In this document: one piece after another, positions 1 through 10,946 of the stretch
Numbering within the stretch: position 1 is the first letter of the stretch
Layout: each line of letters begins with the position of its first letter
Origin: Ottelia alismoides
Lineage: Eukaryota; Streptophyta; Magnoliopsida; Alismatales; Hydrocharitaceae
Reading direction: 5' to 3'
Assembly (NCBI GenBank): GCA_037367405.1
Contig: JAZKJV010005749.1
Coordinates: 434,001-498,000, forward strand
DNA length: 64,000 nt
Made by a program: the position numbers and the translations under genes
Notes under the pieces: model-generated
What the model saw: only the letters and a program-made list of their open reading frames with translations
Database searches by the model: none
Told to the model about the DNA's origin: nothing

Positions 1-1219
1 CTCCTTTTCAGTAAATGTATAGTTACGCTAAGCAGTATCAAGCACTTTTCTTGCGTAGTGTATGGCAAATGGGACGCCATCCCTCCTCTGTCCTAACACA
101 ACCCCAATAGCAAAATCTGAGGCATCCGTCATGATCTCAAAAGGAAGAGACCAATCTGGGGCTTGTAGGATCGGGGCGTCTTTGATCATCCCTTTATGTT
201 TCTTAAAGGCCTCAAGACATTTATGATCAACAATAAACTCCATGTCTTTGCCTAAAAGCTCAGTTAGCGGTCGGGCAATCTTCGAAAAATCCTTGATAAA
301 TCTTCGATAATATCCAACATGCCCGAGGAATGACCGCAACTGTTTCACGTTGGTTGTTGGTTGGAGTCATCTAATCATGTCCACCTTGGCATGGTCAACC
401 TCCATTCCTCTCTCGGAGATGACGTGCCCCAACACAATGCCCTCCGTCACCATGAAGTGACTTTTCTCACAGGAGAGTACCAGATTAACCTCACAACACC
501 GCTTGAGGACTCGATCCAGATTCCTAAGACAGAAATCGAAGGAATCGCCGTGGACCGAGAAGTCATCCATGAAGACTTTTAGGAATTCATCGACCATTTG
601 GTGAATACTGCAATCATGCACCTTTGAAATATACTTGGAGCATTGCATAACCAAAAGGGCATGCGCCTGAAAGCATAGGTACCGAAAGGGCATGTGAACG
701 TGGTTTTCTCCTGGTCCTCAGGAGCAATGGCTACTTGATTGTAGCCTAAGAACCCATCTAAGATGCAGAAGAATTCTTTTCGTGCTAATCTCTAAGATCT
801 GATCAACGAACGGTAGGGGGAAATGATACTTCTTCGTCGCAGCATTCAGGCATCTGTAATCCACATAGACGCGCCACGACGTGGATATTCGTGTCATGAT
901 CTCCTCTTCGTCCTCATTAGTGGTCGTCTGAATTCCCGACTTTCGGGACGACATGGATTGGTGCCACCCATTTGGAATCGGAGATGGGATAAATAAAACC
1001 CGTGTCACACCATTTCTCTATCTCCTTCTTCACGACCTCTCTTAAATTTGGATTCAACCAACATTGGAATTCATGAGAGGATTTAGCCTCATTTTCTAAG
1101 TAGATATGGTGCGAACACAGAGCGGGATTTATTCCGTGGAGATCAGAGATGCTCCTGCCTAATGCCTTGTGGTTTTTCTCTAAGATCTCTAGCAAGCGAG
1201 ATTCCTGCTCCTCGGTCAA
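1..1219 (-). pseudogene. G1 pol: reverse transcriptase and start of RNase H, degenerate
   Basis: Reverse transcriptase of the Ty3 type, copying element RNA into DNA in virus-like particles. The segment 1219-917 is the RT amino end, with a KWVAPIHVVPKVG motif equal to the usual SxWVSPVxVVPKKGG. The catalytic core VFMDDFSVHG is at about 546-576 (FMDD at 562-573). The stretch 348-1 holds the RT connection (MKQLRSFLGHVGYYRRFI) and the RNase H start with MTDASDFAIGVVLGQ, so the first RNase H aspartate is present. Frames change between 1219 and 1008, and short gaps between fragments mark small indels. The fragments keep the family order without large deletions. It is a dead copy of a once complete pol. 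Confidence 0.9.
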
Positions 1220-1252
1220 TCGTGAACTGATGATAACCGAATATTTCTTCTC

Positions 1253-1645
1253 TTATCCCACAAGGAAGGCGTACTTAAGTGTTGTGGGTAAAGGTTTGAG
1301 CTCATGTAAGGTGTGATCATCAGGGAAGTCTGGCTTAATCATTTCTGGCTCTGTGCTGGTAGTGGCTGGATCTATCTTTGAAGTTACTGCTACCAACTTA
1401 TTCAACTCTGGAGTCAGATCGTCAAAAGTCTCCAAGCAATCGACAAAAGACACGTCTGACTCATCATCCTCATCTTCTAATTGTCCTAAAGAGGGAAGGA
1501 CTAATATGTCATCGAAGATGTAGGGGGATGCATATTCTGCGTCGTACTCATTCCTAAGGCTCTCACATACTATCTCATGCACAAGATCTTCTCCGTAGGA
1601 GAGGGACTCATCGGTGCTTGCTGGGTTCCTGTCTCCATGGCCCAA
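1253..1645 (-). pseudogene. G1 pol: acidic spacer between protease and RT
   Basis: A 130-codon piece that runs into the RT fragment at 1219 in the same frame, separated from it by one in-frame stop near 1253. It contains an acidic patch (LEDEDDESDVSFVD) and ends with LKPLPTTLKYAFL, the conserved stretch that precedes RT in Athila/Tat-like polyproteins. It has no catalytic role that I recognise; in the family it links protease to RT in the Gag-Pol precursor. The segment 1646-1853 on its 5' side reads as damaged coding DNA of the same polyprotein. Confidence 0.75.
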
Positions 1646-1853
1646 CGATGTCTACATGAACACAATCTGCTTCAGACGAAGAGTACTCGATGCTGGATTT
1701 GGAATCTGGCCTCTGCCACCTAGTCTGCTTCATCTCAAGTTCCTCATCTCCGCCTAGAGTTTGGAACTGAATCTTCCCGATCTCTTAATAAAATATGGCC
1801 CCTGCTGTTCTGAGGAAGGGCCTTCCTAAAATGATCTAGGAATCTCTCAAATT

Positions 1854-2324
1854 TCAAGGGGTCTCCATATCGAGGACTGTAAAGTCCACCATGTATTCTT
1901 GACCCTCGACTTTGATGATAACGTTCCTCAATTCTCCCTGGGACCTCTTGGTTGATTTGTCTGCAAACTGGAGTAATGCTCTAGATTTCCTAAAAGGTCC
2001 TAGATTTAGCCTCTCATAGAGGGCTGTAGGCATCAAGTTAATTGAGGATCCATTATCTAGGAGAGTGCGTGCAAACACGATGTCATCGACATGACTCACC
2101 ACATAATGGGCACCCATGTCCCTTTGTTTCCTTGAAAATACATTCTTTATATCACAAGTAGTGGCTACTGACAGAACATGATTCTCAACACGGCTTTTGG
2201 TCTTCCTGCTGACCGTAGTAGATGTGCATCTCACCTTAAGGTACTTTTGGAATGCAGGTGTCATGTACACATACTTATCAAAGGGGATTGTGACCTTGAT
2301 ATATTTATTGCAGAACTCTGCCAT
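1854..2324 (-). pseudogene. G1 protease (retropepsin), degenerate
   Basis: Aspartic protease domain that would cut the Gag-Pol precursor. The active-site loop reads ARTLLDNGSSINLMP (the family usually has DLGASINVMP or DTGAS) and is followed by LQFADKSTKRSQGELRNVIIKVEG, the flap and second lobe typical of plant Ty3 proteases. The piece before it, MAEFCNKYIKVTIPFDKYV, is the normal lead-in. The fragment stops before the ILGRPFL motif expected at the end of the domain. A clear plant Ty3 protease, but no longer translated in one frame with its neighbours. Confidence 0.85.
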
Positions 2325-2339
2325 CTCAGGGTCATCTTT

Positions 2340-4162
2340 TTGGATTTTTTAGTTTTCTTCTTTCCACCCTTAAGGGCTCGAGGGAAAGGGATTATTGATG
2401 CTAACTCAGATTTTGAAATTGAAAGATCTTCATCGAAATGCGAAACTGAGTTCTTTACATGACTCTGACTCTGATTCTGACTCTGACTTGGACTAAAAAG
2501 AAATTGCTGTTGCGAAACCAGTGATGCGTCTTTCGCGATTTCTGGAATGTCCTCCTTAGATGGAGGTGCGGGATCCTAATAGGTTTCTCCAGACTTACTG
2601 TTGGTGCTTCTCTCCTTCTTCTTATAGGACTTGGAAATCCTCTTCTTCTGCTGATGGTGGTGGTGATGCTGATCCTCTACCTTCAAGTTCTCCTAGGTAG
2701 AGACTTGGCGACGTCTTCCTCCTGTTCCCATGCACGATCAGGTACGATCACGGTCCTTCCGCTCTTGAGGGACATATGATTAACATTATCGTACGAAAAA
2801 ACGATCTCATGTTCAGATAGAGAGTTATCTGAATAGTATACCTGATCTCGTGGTCGGTTCTGACCCTGATTTAGGCTATTTTGGTTTGCCTGAACCTGAG
2901 CAGGAATTGGGGTCTTTCGCACCATCTGTTGATCCTGGGTGCGTGAAGCATGGTTCAGATAAGTTCGGATATCCATGTAATCATTCTGCATCTATTGGAC
3001 CCTATCAGTCAGGGTCTAGATCGCTAAGGTCAGGGACTCCAATTCCTTTGTGGGTGGGGCTTGTTGTCGCTGACTAGAGGATGAGTGTCTATATTGGCCT
3101 TGTTGGCCATGCCGATACTGCTGCTGATGGGAAGGTGGTGGAGGTCCCTGCTGGACCGAATGGAACGTGCGTTGCTAGTGGTGCTGCTGAGGCTGGTACC
3201 CTTGTCTAGGCCGGGACTGTACGAAGCGCGGTGCGGGAACTGAGCTGGTTTCTTGGTAAAGCTAGAGAAGGTTGGTGAATCTGGTCGACCATGGTTAACT
3301 TATCAGCTATTATCCCCATGCTGGGTATGAGGTCATCCGTTAGATCCGCTACAGTCCTCCGAGTTATCTCATTAGATAGACTTGATGCAGACAACTGATA
3401 GGCTTTAGTGGCATGAGATCTGACTGTTTCCGCCATCTGCTCCAGAATCTTCCATACGACGTCCTCGTTCTTATTGAAATAGCTTCCTCCACAGGCTTCA
3501 CTCACTAACCCTTTCACCTCCAGGGTCATGCCACAGAACAAGTTCTGGACTAAGATTGCTTTTGTAATGCCATGACAGGGGCATTTCTGAGTTAAATCAT
3601 TAAATCTATCCCAGGCTTCATGAAATGGCTCATGGGGGCCTTGGGAAAAACTAGCGATCTTGGTCCTCATCTGGTTAGTCCTACTTAGTGGGTAGGACTT
3701 CTTCAATAATAAATCCTTGAACTGCATCAGGTCGTACATCTTACACTGAGATTTTTCAGCCAATGAGATCCTTATCTCCTAAGGCAAACGGGGTAGCCTT
3801 CAGCCTGATGTAGTCTTGCTCAACCCTAGGGTAACTAAGGATGTTGCAAATTAGCTCGTAATCTCTCAGTAAAGCATAAGGTTCTTTGTTGGTGTTCCCA
3901 TTGAACTTCGGTAGCAGACTCAGAAAGTGGGCTTCAACTCGAACGCTTCAGGGGGAACCACAGGTACAAGCCAACTATGCATCTCATTTTCTGCTGCATT
4001 GTAGGCATCTACCATGGGTCGGTCAATTCCGTCTGCCTCGATCACTTGTCCTATCCTAAACATAAGTTCTGCATTCAGTTGCTTGGCTCTAGCTAATTGA
4101 GCTAGGACTTGGTGCATGGGGTCATCTCTGTGTTCCTCTTCGTCTAGGTGTTTCTTCGACAT
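2340..4162 (-). pseudogene. G1 gag, degenerate
   Basis: Capsid precursor. The probable start is the ATG at 4162 (MSKKHLDEEEHRDDPMHQVL). The retrotransposon gag core lies in 3763-3206, with the family landmarks SYPLSRTNQMRTKIASFSQ, EAWDRFNDLTQKCP and LVSEACGGSYF. It is followed by a Q/P-rich stretch (about 3110-3240), a short helical part (MQNDYMDIRTYLN), a TAG at 2683-2685, a His cluster (DQHHHHHQQKK) with basic residues near 2640-2680, and an SQ repeat near 2460-2490. No CCHC knuckle is visible; the basic cluster may stand in for it. One frameshift near 3920 and several stops show decay. Confidence 0.85.
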
Positions 4163-5828
4163 CTTGTCCTCTTTTCCTGGGTAAAGAAGGTGGTCTAGGT
4201 TAGAGGACGTATCAATGAAGACACTCTTACTGAGGCTGTGATCGTCCTCGGTGAGATTAGAGGAGAGAAAAGGGTTGGTTTCAGGGTAACCACCTTGAGA
4301 GTGATGGATCCCAAACTCAAGAGGGTCATGAGCTCAGGTTGTCCCAAGTTACGCTTAGGCCAATGAAGAAGAACTTCATGAGGGCTCAAGGAAAATTTAC
4401 GAAGCGAGAGTAAATATCCCCCCAGTCAATAATCTTGGATGACGAGAAGAAGAGTCGGGAGAAAGAGTGTCGAGATAGGATTTTACTCCTACCTGAAGCA
4501 AGCAAGTGAATCCAAACCCTGATTTTTACACTCAACATGGTGAAGGACCCGAAACCGAGACCGATTAGTCTGGTTGATTTTTCAGACAAGTAGATAAGAT
4601 TACGCGACCTATAGGGGAGTCAGCTCAAAGTCGGATTCATCTCCCCCGTTTAACCTGTCGCCTAAGATACCAACGCCCTTCCATTCTCCGATCCTATCAC
4701 CAGCCGAAAATTCAAGGACCTACTCCTATCTACCTACAGAGTAGGCGTAGGTTGATAAGGCTTTAACTTTGTCCCTATCTACCTGCCGGAGTAGGCGGAG
4801 GCTACTATCAAGTTATCGCAGTGCACCGCAATTTCACCCCTATCTACCTACCGTGGTAGGCGGAGGCTACTTGGTGCTGGTCAGTAGAACCCATAGTTCA
4901 GCCTGTGATATTTGCACAGATCGAGGTACGCAATATGGAATTCGGGGATTTTTGGCTCTGCCGTAGGGTGTGCACACACATTCTAGTACCCTCACTCAGC
5001 CTGAAAACAAGGTCGGGGTTAATCTCCCGCAAACAGAATTTCCGATTTTATTTTATTTTATTGGTCAATTTTGTTTAGCAGCCCCGGTTTTAATTTAGGT
5101 GATCACTTGATTAGTCCAACCATAAGGCACGCCTATCATCCAGTTCTAATTTCCTTTGAGCCTAAGTTCGAAAAACTAAGGGGGAAGGAGTCAAGAAAAG
5201 CCGATGCAAGATAAAACAATGATGAATGCCAAGTAGAGAAGACTTACAGTGATCCTTTCATTTTATATGTGGGATGGAAAACAGAATTGAAATTTATACT
5301 ATATAAATTCAAGCGAAAAAGCCACTCCTAGATAAACAGTTCTATTAGCGAGTGAAGAACCAGTTTGATTCGTCTAAGTCCAACGGTCTAAGTGCGTCTT
5401 TAAGTGTGAAGTATGGTCCTAGAATTTTACGAGCATAAATAGTTCCTAAAAGTGCTCTAAGAGACGCAAGTGCAGGTCCTATTCTACATAAAGCAATCCA
5501 CAAGCACACGGGGACACGTTTTATTTGATTTACACGTGCAAGAACCCAAACGGGAACCGCTGAAAAAATGTAAAGAAAATAAAAGGAAAATTACAAGTCC
5601 TCACAAAAACACTCAAATTATTTTAATGCAGGTTCCTCGGCTCGCTTGGCGAAGCACCTTCGACTCCTTGTATTCCTTGCATGAAAATAAACGGAGGCCA
5701 GATAAAGGACGACACAAAATAAACAAATAAAAAATTAAACAGAAAATATTTACAAGAAAAGCCGGGAATCAGACTACCCGAGGATGGAAAATCTAAAATC
5801 AAAATTCTCCAAAAATTAACCTAAGGTG
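4163..5828 (-). other. G1 untranslated leader
   Basis: The 1.7 kb between the primer-binding site and gag. I see no gene here; the short frames in it are not supported by similarity. It carries a box at about 5011-5034 that on the minus strand forms a GC-closed hairpin around GGGAGATTAACCCC, matching the leader boxes of G3, G5 and G6. A second conserved patch at about 5195-5225 matches the GCATC...CGGCTT leader patch of the other elements. Three GTAGGTAGATAGG-like copies (4720-4865) form a small diverged repeat. Confidence 0.6.
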
Positions 5829-5831
5829 TGC

Positions 5832-5850
5832 CTACCCAGCAATGGTGCCA
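5832..5850 (-). promoter_or_regulatory. G1 primer-binding site (tRNA-Asp type, diverged)
   Basis: On the minus strand this reads TGGCACCATTGCTGGGTAG, against the tRNA-Asp complement TGGCGCCGTTGCCGGGGA. It sits three bases inside the LTR end (TGACGAG at 5854), as in the other elements. Minus-strand DNA synthesis would start here. Confidence 0.75.
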
Positions 5851-5853
5851 TTT

Positions 5854-6599
5854 TGACGAGCCCTCGTCTACCCTACCTAATTCAACCAGATTAATGATCG
5901 AATTCAATTTTAAGTTTGTTGTAGTCGGGTAATCGAGATTGATTAAAAACCACTCAGATTAATTTAATTAAACACAAGCGGTAAATTTATTTTACTTGGG
6001 CAAGCCCAAGGTCGAACTCAGGGAGGCAGCTTTCTCCTTAGGGTAATTTTAAGTTAATTTCGATGTCAGATTTTCAGGAGAATATTTTTGGTTTTTTTAT
6101 GCAATAAAGGAAATTACAATGCAATTCGAGCCAAGTTCTAAGTTAATTCTCAAATAATAGTCAAATTAAGTCCAAAAGTAATGAAACTTGGCCTGAATAT
6201 GAAATTCAATGAAACTAAGCTGCTGCATTTTTTTTTGAAATTTTTAGACTCAATGAATTAAATATGAATATAATATGGATGTAGGGTAGTTTTTGTAAAA
6301 TTAATTTTAATAAATACCAAGGTGCATTATTTTCAGATATAAAAATTATCCTATATAGGTCTATATGAGATGAATCCAGGAAAATTTATAAACCTAAAAA
6401 AATAATGTAAATTGGACTTATAAAAAATCAATTAGGGAAAAGATAATTAATTTATTCAGTCATCATGTTGCGTGCAAATGGTTTGATTTTTAGGTACAAT
6501 GAAGAATAACTTAAACTAAACATAATATGATTTTATGGTGAGTTTTGGAGAAACAAATAAATTTATAAAGAATTTAAAGAACACAATGGGCAAATTATG
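5854..6599 (-). mobile_element. G1 LTR, 3' part (far boundary unresolved)
   Basis: The LTR end next to the primer site. It carries the conserved patch CTCCCTGAGTTCGACC (minus strand, about 6008-6026) found some 200-300 nt from the LTR end in every Ty3 element here, then an AT-rich stretch (6050-6600) like the U5 of G3 and G5. I cannot place the outer LTR end. One candidate is 6476 (TCATCA); another is near 7498, which would put the 250-codon reading frame inside the LTR. Confidence 0.6.
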
Positions 6600-7352
6600 T
6601 CAATTTCCACAAAAAAATATATTAAATTCCTCTATGCTCACAAAAATATGACATGTGTCATAAAGATAAAGACAAAAATATGTTTGGTTCACTGGTATTG
6701 GGACCCATTTTTCTTCCTCCCTTGAGTGTCTGAAATCCTCAATTTTCTTTTCTTGATGTTTCTCAAAATATTGTTGAGATATATTGCATTCTTCCGTCAA
6801 ACTATTTGGTCTATTCATCAAGTGAGCATGAATTTTTAAAAGTTGTTTACTGACATTCTCATGCATCCTATTACACTCATCCATAAGTGCTCCCTGGTTT
6901 TGTTGGATTTGGATAGCTAATTCATGAAGAGTATGTTGAGATTCACTTTCATGGGTCGATGATAGGGGTAAGGAGATTGAGTGATTTCTTAAAGAATCGG
7001 AGATTATTCCAGTATTCAAAATGGATGAGTGTTCTGCGTGTGAAAGTGGTTTGGAAGAGACAAAGGAAGGGCATGCAGGAGAAGGTAATGCAAGAAATTC
7101 CTCTAATATAGGGTCAACATGGGGTGGGTTTGACATTTGATCGGATGACTTGTTCTTTTTGTGTTCCTGATCTTCTTGATATTTTTGCACTAGATGCATC
7201 ATTTCATCGATCTCATGCTCAATCGATAATAAAATAGGTGGATCAATGGGTCGAGAAGATCGTTTCCTATCCTCCAAATAATTCAAAGCAATAGCTCGAT
7301 TCAGCTTCGTTTTCTCGTGCATCTCATTGAGCATAACTTGAATTTTTTCCAT
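6600..7352 (-). CDS. intact 250-codon reading frame of unknown function, retroelement-associated
   Basis: The longest undamaged minus-strand frame in the left part of the window, starting at ATG 7352 (MEKIQVMLNEMHEKTKL). I do not recognise the family. It is hydrophilic, rich in E, K, H, Q and S, with probable helices at residues 1-65 and 140-220, and a hydrophobic, aromatic tail (about residues 222-250, with YFCLYLYDTCHIF). No zinc finger, protease, gag or pol motif is seen. A TATA box lies about 45 nt upstream on the same strand. It is either an extra frame in the 5' part of G2 or a frame inside the G1 LTR. It could also be a chance survival, but 750 nt without a stop in AT-rich DNA argues for recent coding. 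Confidence 0.5.
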   Translation of the reverse strand: MEKIQVMLNEMHEKTKLNRAIALNYLEDRKRSSRPIDPPILLSIEHEIDEMMHLVQKYQEDQEHKKNKSSDQMSNPPHVDPILEEFLALPSPACPSFVSSKPLSHAEHSSILNTGIISDSLRNHSISLPLSSTHESESQHTLHELAIQIQQNQGALMDECNRMHENVSKQLLKIHAHLMNRPNSLTEECNISQQYFEKHQEKKIEDFRHSREEEKWVPIPVNQTYFCLYLYDTCHIFVSIEEFNIFFCGN

Positions 7353-7394
7353 GAATAAAGATTCTCAAGTATAGACAAGAATGGGTGGGATTTT

Positions 7395-7402
7395 CTTTTA
7401 TA
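7395..7402 (-). promoter_or_regulatory. TATA box upstream of the 250-codon frame
   Basis: Minus strand reads TATAAAAG, 43 nt before ATG 7352, a spacing that would give a very short 5' leader. If the G1 LTR extends this far it is the G1 promoter. Otherwise it is a fortuitous match in the G2 leader. Confidence 0.4.
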
Positions 7403-8304
7403 GATCGGGTCGTAATCTAGCGGTTGCTGTAATTTATTTTTAAAAGATATACGACCTAGCATACACAACACAAACACCAGATAAGTTGTTGATTCACCAA
7501 CTCACACAAAAATTACCGAGGGAGCGGATATTTTTTCACTTTTAGTTTAGTGATTCAACCAAAGTTTTCAGAGAAATTAGAGTCCTTAAAGTTGAGGTGG
7601 ATGTGGAAGATTGTGAGAAATCAATGTCCTAATCCGGCCGGGGGATCCAGGGTGCGGTACTCAGATCGAGGATCTGCTTCTTCCCACAAGAACCTGTGCC
7701 CAACGCGTCGAGGAGTTAAGATTTCTCTCTGCAATCCCACGTAGCACCAGGGATTTTTGTCTCTATCCAAGGATTCTATGTGCTCGTGATTTTTGTGTCA
7801 TACGCGTGCATCAAACAAGCATTCAAAATTTTTCCGCTTTCTGCTCGGGCCACTGCGGTGGCCTTTCAAGCTTATCTTTTTAAATGATTAGCACACGATT
7901 TGGTGTTCTTTGAATTAGATTATCAGAGGGAGAAGATCACAGAGATGATGCAATCAAGAAGTATTTTTTAATTTTTTTTCGGCTTAAGTTCGGAGCACAA
8001 ATAAATGCAAGAAATTTTAAAAGCCTAAGATGCCTAAGAAAAAGATGGACTCACAGTGCCTGCACTTCTGGCGCTAATCCGTAATGTTTTGTCCTACTGA
8101 TGGCGAGCTTTTTCGAGAAGGGAGGGGGAAATTAAGATTACAAATTTTTTTTACCAAATTACAAGTTTGCTAAAACAAAATGCATGAAAAGACAAGTAAA
8201 ATTTTTTCTTTATGAAGCCTAAGTATCTGCAAAACAAAAAAAAATACGGATTAGATAATTAAAAATGAGTAAAAATGAAGAAGAAAAATTGCAAACGTTG
8301 CTTA
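7403..8304 (-). other. non-coding stretch, probable G2 leader
   Basis: Reading away from the G2 primer site on the minus strand. No gene is seen. It holds a poly-purine/pyrimidine AT-rich part (7960-8300) and a GC-richer part (7620-7880), the composition sequence seen in the other leaders. Whether the segment nearest 7403-7500 belongs to the G1 LTR instead is open. Confidence 0.45.
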
Positions 8305-8323
8305 ATCCCTGGCAACGGCGCCA
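8305..8323 (-). promoter_or_regulatory. G2 primer-binding site (tRNA-Asp type)
   Basis: Minus strand TGGCGCCGTTGCCAGGGATT, the closest match in the window to the tRNA-Asp 3' end. The LTR end (minus ...GCATCAACA) lies three bases away at 8327. Confidence 0.85.
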
Positions 8324-8326
8324 AAA

Positions 8327-8925
8327 TGTTGATGCGATTTTACGCGGTTTAAAAAGTTGTTTTTACCATGTCGTTGTTGTCCCACGCAAAACCGCAATCA
8401 AACAAATAAGATTACAACTACAAGCATGTTGGAAAAAATATGAGTTGTATAGTGCAAGTAGAGGTTCGTATCCGCAGGGACTAAGCAAACTTGTATTTTT
8501 TTTGTTCTTTCAAGCTTAATTAGAATTTTATTCCATGGCGACGAGAGAAAAATTATGAGAGAAGGTGATCCGCGATGAAAATATTTCCCACAACTTAGAA
8601 TAAATAAATGTAGATATGAATATAACTAAGCGAGGAAATGAAGATAGCTTGCAAACTTAGTAAGGAAGAATTGAGAGGTACTTGTAAGATTTCAAGATGT
8701 AATAAAATATATGGGAGTTGAGATACATTTGGTGAGAAATAAACTAGAGTAGATAAAAGATGTCACCAATTAATTGTTTCATCAAATTTAACTTCAACAA
8801 GAGTTACTACCATAGCATAGTGCAAGAGAATTGTAATAAAAATAAGAAAGAATGTGTTTCTCTATCCGGATGCAGAATGGTGACGATAATGGCGGCGGCG
8901 ACGATCACACGGGCTGCTGGAAGTG
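8327..8925 (-). mobile_element. G2 LTR, U5 end (separated by C1)
   Basis: The primer-proximal end of the G2 LTR, ending in CA on the minus strand. It includes the patch around AGTCCCTGCGGATACGAACC (minus, about 8463-8482), the G2 version of the CTCCCTG...CGACC patch. It stops at AAGTG (8921-8925), which is repeated at 19448-19452, so C1 landed here. The rest of the LTR is at 19453-22935. Confidence 0.8.
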
Positions 8926-10204
8926 TGTTGGACATGCGAGCCCACGGCGCGCCATTACGCAATAAATGTTATTGCAATTCACTCCTTGATCTGAAATAAA
9001 GAGTATATAATTTGCATAATAGGTCCCTTAGTACAATTAGGGTTGTGTACCATGGCCATCTTGATGATCATACAGTTGTTGAATCAATTATTGAATCATA
9101 GAGGCTGGTGCTTGGATGAATATCTAAAGAGTTAGATTGAGGACTCATCAAGCACCATCAAATGATTATTAAGAGATGATCTCTAGCCTGAGAAGGAGAT
9201 GGCAATCCTTTCTCTAAAGGCTGATATCTGACCGACCTCTTGATGCAGGTCCTCTGCATAGGAATAGAGATTCGGAGGTGTCAGATTAGTTAGGTCAAAG
9301 AGTTGACTTAACGAGATCGAGATAACCAAAGTCCTATATCGTATGCTGTCACGATACATGCACGCATCCTCTGACCGGAGACAGATGTGTTACTATATGT
9401 TTGAGTATGTACATTTGGCAGACCAATAGGTTGATGACCTAATCAAGGTCTATACACCGGCGCGCTGGTGTGCATATAAGGGCATATGAGTAATACAATC
9501 TCTCAAAGGGATCATACAGGTTCAGTTACTGAACCGGAAGACATGAGCTCACTCATGAGATATTGGGAAGAATCAAATTCCATGCGCATGGTCGTCTCGC
9601 TTTGGAAGCTTGACTGAATTTGTAGGTTTGATATATACTTTTGAAAAGTATATGATCAAGACCTAGGTATGATATATGCTTTTGGAAAGTATATGATCGA
9701 TACCGACTCCCAATGATCGAATGAGAAACTTACTGATAAAACCCTGAAGTAGACAGTGTAAAGTTGATCTCATACTTCGGGTTTACTCTGAGTCTTCCAG
9801 TATGCAGGATGTACAGGTATTAGGAATACCTGAGGGTGATGTGATCATAAACGATTGTATAACCATGACGCTTCCATTCCTAGGGAGTGATGAAACGGGT
9901 ATGGATTTTAGTGACTCCTCTCAGTAGAGAAGTAATCTGATCTTAGTCCAAATGTTGGACATTGATCTGAATGTGATTCAGATGCAATGAGAAGATTAGA
10001 TTTGCGGTCTTGATTTAATCAAGCATCTATGAGAGGCCCGCGATCTGGATTTGAAATATCATCTCAATATCCATGTCACTATACGTGGAACAATACAATT
10101 GCCCTGTCCTTATCTCCAAGTATTCGCAGAGAAAGCGCATTATCCTTGAAAGAGTTCATGGATAATTCTATTGTTGATATATGTATCCGAGCATTGAGAA
10201 AATG

Positions 10205-10590
10205 GATAATTAAATGTGATTTAATTATCATGAATAATATGAATTTGATTCATATTGTAAGTAGAGTTATCTTAGATAATTAGATGTGATTTGATTATCA
10301 AAGATGTAAATAATGTGAATGTGATTCATATTATTTGAGCACAAGAGAATAAGTTATCCAATATAATTAAATGTGATTTAATTATTATGGATAAGAATAA
10401 TGTGGATAGTAATATCCAATTATTCATAATATATTATAAATGTGATTTATAATGTATTAGAGAGAGTTAAATATAATTTATATTAGTAGATTAATTATTA
10501 ATGTGTATTGGATACACATTGTCTAATTAATTGAAAATGTAAATTACATTTTGTTTTGGGTTGTGAATATGATTCACAATATTCCAATGT
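10205..10590 (+). repeat. chain of at least ten adjacent short palindromes in the C1 U3
   Basis: Consecutive inverted repeats with 8-14 nt arms and about 3-nt centres. Examples are GATAATTAAAT / GTG / ATTTAATTATC (10205-10229), AATATGAAT / TTG / ATTCATATT (10236-10256), AATGTGTAT / TGG / ATACACATT (about 10500-10520) and TTGTGAAT / ATG / ATTCACAA (about 10561-10579). A further one, ATCTGAAT / GTG / ATTCAGAT, is at 9965-9983. Most mismatches are G-T pairs. The same chain is in the 3' LTR, 7920 bp further on. Confidence 0.85.
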
Positions 10591-10938
10591 CAAGATTGCA
10601 ATATTCCCAAAATTAATTGAGAATTATTTTGGTGAATAAAATCCCAACAAATAGTTGTTGGAAAATAAGTAGAGAGAAAATCAAGGAGATGTGCAATCTT
10701 ATGGGAATCCATGAGATTGCCCTCCCTCCAAAGGGGAAGGTTGATCTCCTTTATTCTCTCTCTCTTTATTTGATTGATTTAATTTGGTGTTAATATATAT
10801 TTGATATATTTCATCAAATTTAAATCACAAGTTGTTGGCTTTTACCAACAACAATCTTGACCATTGGATTGACATAAATCAATCTCATCCATTGATTTTA
10901 TATGTCACATGGATTGAGATCCATGGATCCCAAAACCC

Positions 10939-10946
10939 TATAAATA
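10939..10946 (+). promoter_or_regulatory. C1 LTR TATA box
   Basis: CCTATAAATAGAG, an optimal plant TATA box, placed before the CT-rich start of the transcribed part. The copy in the 3' LTR is at 18859-18866. Confidence 0.8.

Larger units (their letters stand above)
1..5853 (-). mobile_element. G1: Ty3/gypsy retrotransposon body, partial
   Basis: Internal region of a minus-strand LTR retrotransposon cut by the left edge of the window. Read on the minus strand the order is primer-binding site, leader, gag, basic linker, protease, RT, RNase H, which is the Ty3/gypsy order. The FMDDF form of the RT core, the tRNA-Asp-like primer site and the absence of a visible zinc knuckle in gag fit the Athila/Tat-like branch. 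The coding parts lie in all three minus frames with several stops, so the copy is dead. Its LTR begins at 5854. Integrase and the other LTR would lie left of the window. Confidence 0.9.

Noticed and set aside
8265..8519. 84-codon frame crossing the G2 primer site and LTR end
   Set aside because: It runs antisense across a primer-binding site and LTR boundary and so cannot be a real gene.
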